From NCBI GenBank assembly GCA_002371295.1, contig DFGZ01000077.1, positions 1-7,032 of the forward strand: DNA of 7,032 bases, written 5' to 3'. Source of the DNA: Oribacterium sp. UBA3737. Lineage in GTDB: Bacteria; Bacillota_A; Clostridia; Lachnospirales; Lachnospiraceae. Each line of letters opens with the position of its first letter. Position 1 is the stretch's first letter. Both the position numbers and the translations under genes were made by a program. Shown here piece after piece: positions 5,352-7,032 of the stretch. The notes beneath the pieces are model-generated. The model saw only the letters and a list, made by a program, of their open reading frames with translations. It was not told the DNA's origin and searched no databases.

Positions 5352-6869
5352 CTATTCTTTGAAATCGCTAATGTTCCTGTTTTTTATCCTCTTGCTTCCC
5401 GGCATAATTGCTTCCATCGGACAGATAAGGATACATAAATGACAACCCACACAGCGGCTTCCGTCCAGCTTAGGTTTCCTGTTTTCAAAGCTGATGGCCT
5501 GATGTCCGCCATCACTGCATGATATTACGCATCTTCCGCAGCCGATGCATTTGTCATGGTCAAAATGAGGGAACAGTACAGTATTTCTATCAAGTACATT
5601 TGTTGATTCGCTCACTGAATCAAGACCTGTACCTATCAGATCCTTTACAGAATCGAGCCCCATCTGTGCAAGATAGTAATTAAGTCCTGCTTTCAACTCA
5701 TGAATGATCCTGTATCCGTATTTCATTACAGCAGTAGTCACCTGTATGGAATCCGCACCCAATATCATGAACTCTGCAGCATCCCTCCAGGTCTCTATTC
5801 CGCCCATTCCGCTCAGATGCATTCCTTTTAATTTAGTGTTCTCCTTAAGCTCAGTGATGAATCTAAGCGCAATAGGTTTAACAGCATTTCCGCTGTACCC
5901 TCCTACTGCAGAATGTCCCTTGACTGCAGGATATGACACACGGGTATACAGATTTACACCGGTAATGCTTTTAATCGTGTTGATAGCAGCCAGTCCATCC
6001 GCACCGCCTCTCAATGCCGCTTCAGCCGCAGGGCTCATAATGTCCACATTGGGAGTCAGCTTTGCAAGAACAGGAATAGTAGTCCTGCTTTTTGCTGCTC
6101 TTGTGAATTTTTCTACCAGCTCAGGAATCTGTCCTATATCGGATCCCAGTCCATCCTCTTCCATGTTCGGACATGAGAAATTCAGCTCAATGGCGTCAGC
6201 GCCGTTTTTCTCACATTCTTCCGCAAGATAAGCCCATTCCTCTTCATTCTGTCCCATGATGGATGCCAGGATAAACTTACCCGGATATTTTTCCTTCAGC
6301 CTTCTGAATATCTCCATGTTCTCCGCCACACTGTGATCCGAAAGCTGTTCGATATTTTTGAACCCGATTATGGTTCCGTTGTCTCCTTTTAAAGCCGAAT
6401 ATCTAGGAGATGCCTCATGAATGTCAAAATTACATATAGTTTTAAAGCATACACCTGCCCAGCCTTCTTCGAAGGCCCTTGCACACATATCATAGGTAGA
6501 TGCTACGACTGATGATGACAGCAAAAAAGGATTTTCTATAGGTATTCCGCATATATCACACTTCAGCCTTTCTTCTGATTCAGGGAGAGCTATTTCGGCT
6601 TCAGGTCTTATCTCCTCAATCATCCTTGTCATCAGCTTTTTAATGTTTACCTTATAGGGACTGATGCAGGCATTTTCACATGGTGCATCGCAGTTCGCAC
6701 ACGGATTCACTTCCGGAAGTCTCAAAGCTGACACGTCTTCATCATCCATCCATATACCGAAAAGTGCTTCTGCAGGATCCATCACAGGACATGCCTCACT
6801 GCAGGGTGCATCCTTGCACAATGAACACGAAATCATATCTAAACGAGCAATTTTATTTTTAACTACCAT
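5352..6869 (-). CDS. preA: PreA-like dihydropyrimidine/dihydroorotate dehydrogenase with extra Fe-S domain
   Basis: A 505-residue flavin and iron-sulfur enzyme related to PreA, the pyrimidine-reducing subunit of bacterial NAD-dependent dihydropyrimidine dehydrogenase (about 410 residues in E. coli). An N-terminal domain of about 90 residues has two cysteine sets: C15, C18, C23, C27 and C57, C60, C64, C68. It resembles the cluster domain normally found on the PreT side. The FMN barrel (about 108-400) has KTI near 143, NFSCP (230-234) with Cys233 equivalent to the catalytic cysteine of DPD, AKLTPN (269-274) and INT (296-298). The C-terminal ferredoxin has C441, C444, C447, C451 and C473, C476, C479, C483 for two [4Fe-4S] clusters. 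The ATG at 6869 has GGAG 6 nt upstream. The ATG at 6881 abuts GGAGGA with no spacing. No PreT-like partner is in the window. The real substrate could be another pyrimidine. Confidence 0.88.
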   Translation of the reverse strand: MVVKNKIARLDMISCSLCKDAPCSEACPVMDPAEALFGIWMDDEDVSALRLPEVNPCANCDAPCENACISPYKVNIKKLMTRMIEEIRPEAEIALPESEERLKCDICGIPIENPFLLSSSVVASTYDMCARAFEEGWAGVCFKTICNFDIHEASPRYSALKGDNGTIIGFKNIEQLSDHSVAENMEIFRRLKEKYPGKFILASIMGQNEEEWAYLAEECEKNGADAIELNFSCPNMEEDGLGSDIGQIPELVEKFTRAAKSRTTIPVLAKLTPNVDIMSPAAEAALRGGADGLAAINTIKSITGVNLYTRVSYPAVKGHSAVGGYSGNAVKPIALRFITELKENTKLKGMHLSGMGGIETWRDAAEFMILGADSIQVTTAVMKYGYRIIHELKAGLNYYLAQMGLDSVKDLIGTGLDSVSESTNVLDRNTVLFPHFDHDKCIGCGRCVISCSDGGHQAISFENRKPKLDGSRCVGCHLCILICPMEAIMPGSKRIKNRNISDFKE

Positions 6870-6918
6870 AATAAACTCCATTCCTCCGCATTTTCCCGAC
6901 GGTACACATATCTATATA

Positions 6919-6947
6919 TTTATACGATACTATTTCTGAAATAAATA
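6919..6947 (-). promoter_or_regulatory. Weak promoter candidate and operator-like dyad for preA
   Basis: On the minus strand TATAAA (6924-6919) could be a -10 box. The -35 position (6947-6942) matches poorly. Between them TATTTC-T-GAAATA (6931-6943) is a perfect 13-nt dyad placed where a repressor would block RNA polymerase. This is the only gap between the tRNA terminator and preA, so a promoter is expected here. Confidence 0.4.
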
Positions 6948-6968
6948 AGTCTATTATGGCAGCATACG

Positions 6969-7004
6969 AAAAAAAGCTACAGATCCAATAGAATCCATAG
7001 CTTT
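6969..7004 (-). terminator. Intrinsic terminator of the tRNA
   Basis: On the minus strand a 14-bp stem (7004-6991 with 6986-6973, three G-U pairs) with a TATT loop is followed by a run of T continuing from the stem end. It starts 7 nt after the tRNA 3' end, isolating the tRNA from preA. Confidence 0.85.
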
Positions 7005-7011
7005 CATATAG

Positions 7012-7032
7012 CGACCCGGGACGGAATCGAAC
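7012..7032 (-). tRNA. 3' end of a tRNA, isotype not determinable
   Basis: The right edge of the window cuts a minus-strand tRNA. Visible are the T-loop core TTCGATT, the T-stem 3' half CCGTC, the acceptor 3' strand CCGGGTC and a G discriminator base. The following bases are CTA, so the CCA tail is not encoded. The anticodon lies outside the window. The acceptor would pair with GACCCGG at the 5' end. Confidence 0.8.

Noticed and set aside
5704..6231. 175-residue plus-strand open frame antisense to preA
   Set aside because: It lies entirely within the well-supported flavin-binding domain of the PreA-like gene and has no start signal.
1..7032. CRISPR array, insertion sequence or phage module
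   Set aside because: No regularly spaced repeats, transposase, integrase or terminal inverted repeats flanking a gene were seen.

Overview
The window looks like chromosomal DNA of a low-to-moderate GC Gram-positive anaerobe, most likely a member of the Clostridia of the Lachnospiraceae type. The evidence is strong AGGAGG-type ribosome binding sites, an iron-sulfur-rich PreA-like enzyme, a stand-alone RelQ-like alarmone synthetase and an OmpR/HisKA pair of the usual Firmicutes style. The genus cannot be fixed from the sequence.

Layout. Positions 2-268 hold the C-terminal end of an unrecognised plus-strand protein. All other protein genes lie on the minus strand. In transcription order (right to left) they are: the 3' end of a tRNA with its own terminator (7032-6969); a 505-residue PreA-like flavin/Fe-S dehydrogenase with an extra N-terminal cysteine-rich domain (6869-5352); a small alarmone synthetase (5270-4677); an OmpR-family response regulator with a TTG start (4460-3795); its histidine kinase (3775-2468); a DUF554 membrane protein (2301-1576); and an ArAE/FUSC-like membrane protein (1104-292). 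PreA and the synthetase are 81 nt apart with no visible terminator, so they may be co-transcribed. The regulator and kinase are 19 nt apart and clearly form an operon. A hairpin with a U-rich tail at 2368-2323 separates that operon from the DUF554 gene or acts in its leader.

The most interesting part is the 471-bp gene-less stretch at 1105-1575. It contains a near-consensus plus-strand sigma-A promoter (TTGACA, 17 bp, TATATT) behind an AT-rich tract. The predicted start coincides with the base of a 10-bp hairpin. A second stem-loop follows that exposes UCCUCCU, and a strong bidirectional terminator ends the unit. Together these define a likely noncoding RNA of about 150 nt with three C/U-rich motifs complementary to Shine-Dalgarno sequences. 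It is the best candidate here for something undescribed. The same stretch also carries a minus-strand promoter for the ArAE-like gene.

How the parts may work together is inference. The alarmone synthetase and the two-component system are both regulatory, the PreA-like enzyme suggests pyrimidine or related redox chemistry, and the two integral membrane proteins have no assigned substrate. No insertion sequences, phage genes or CRISPR repeats were seen.
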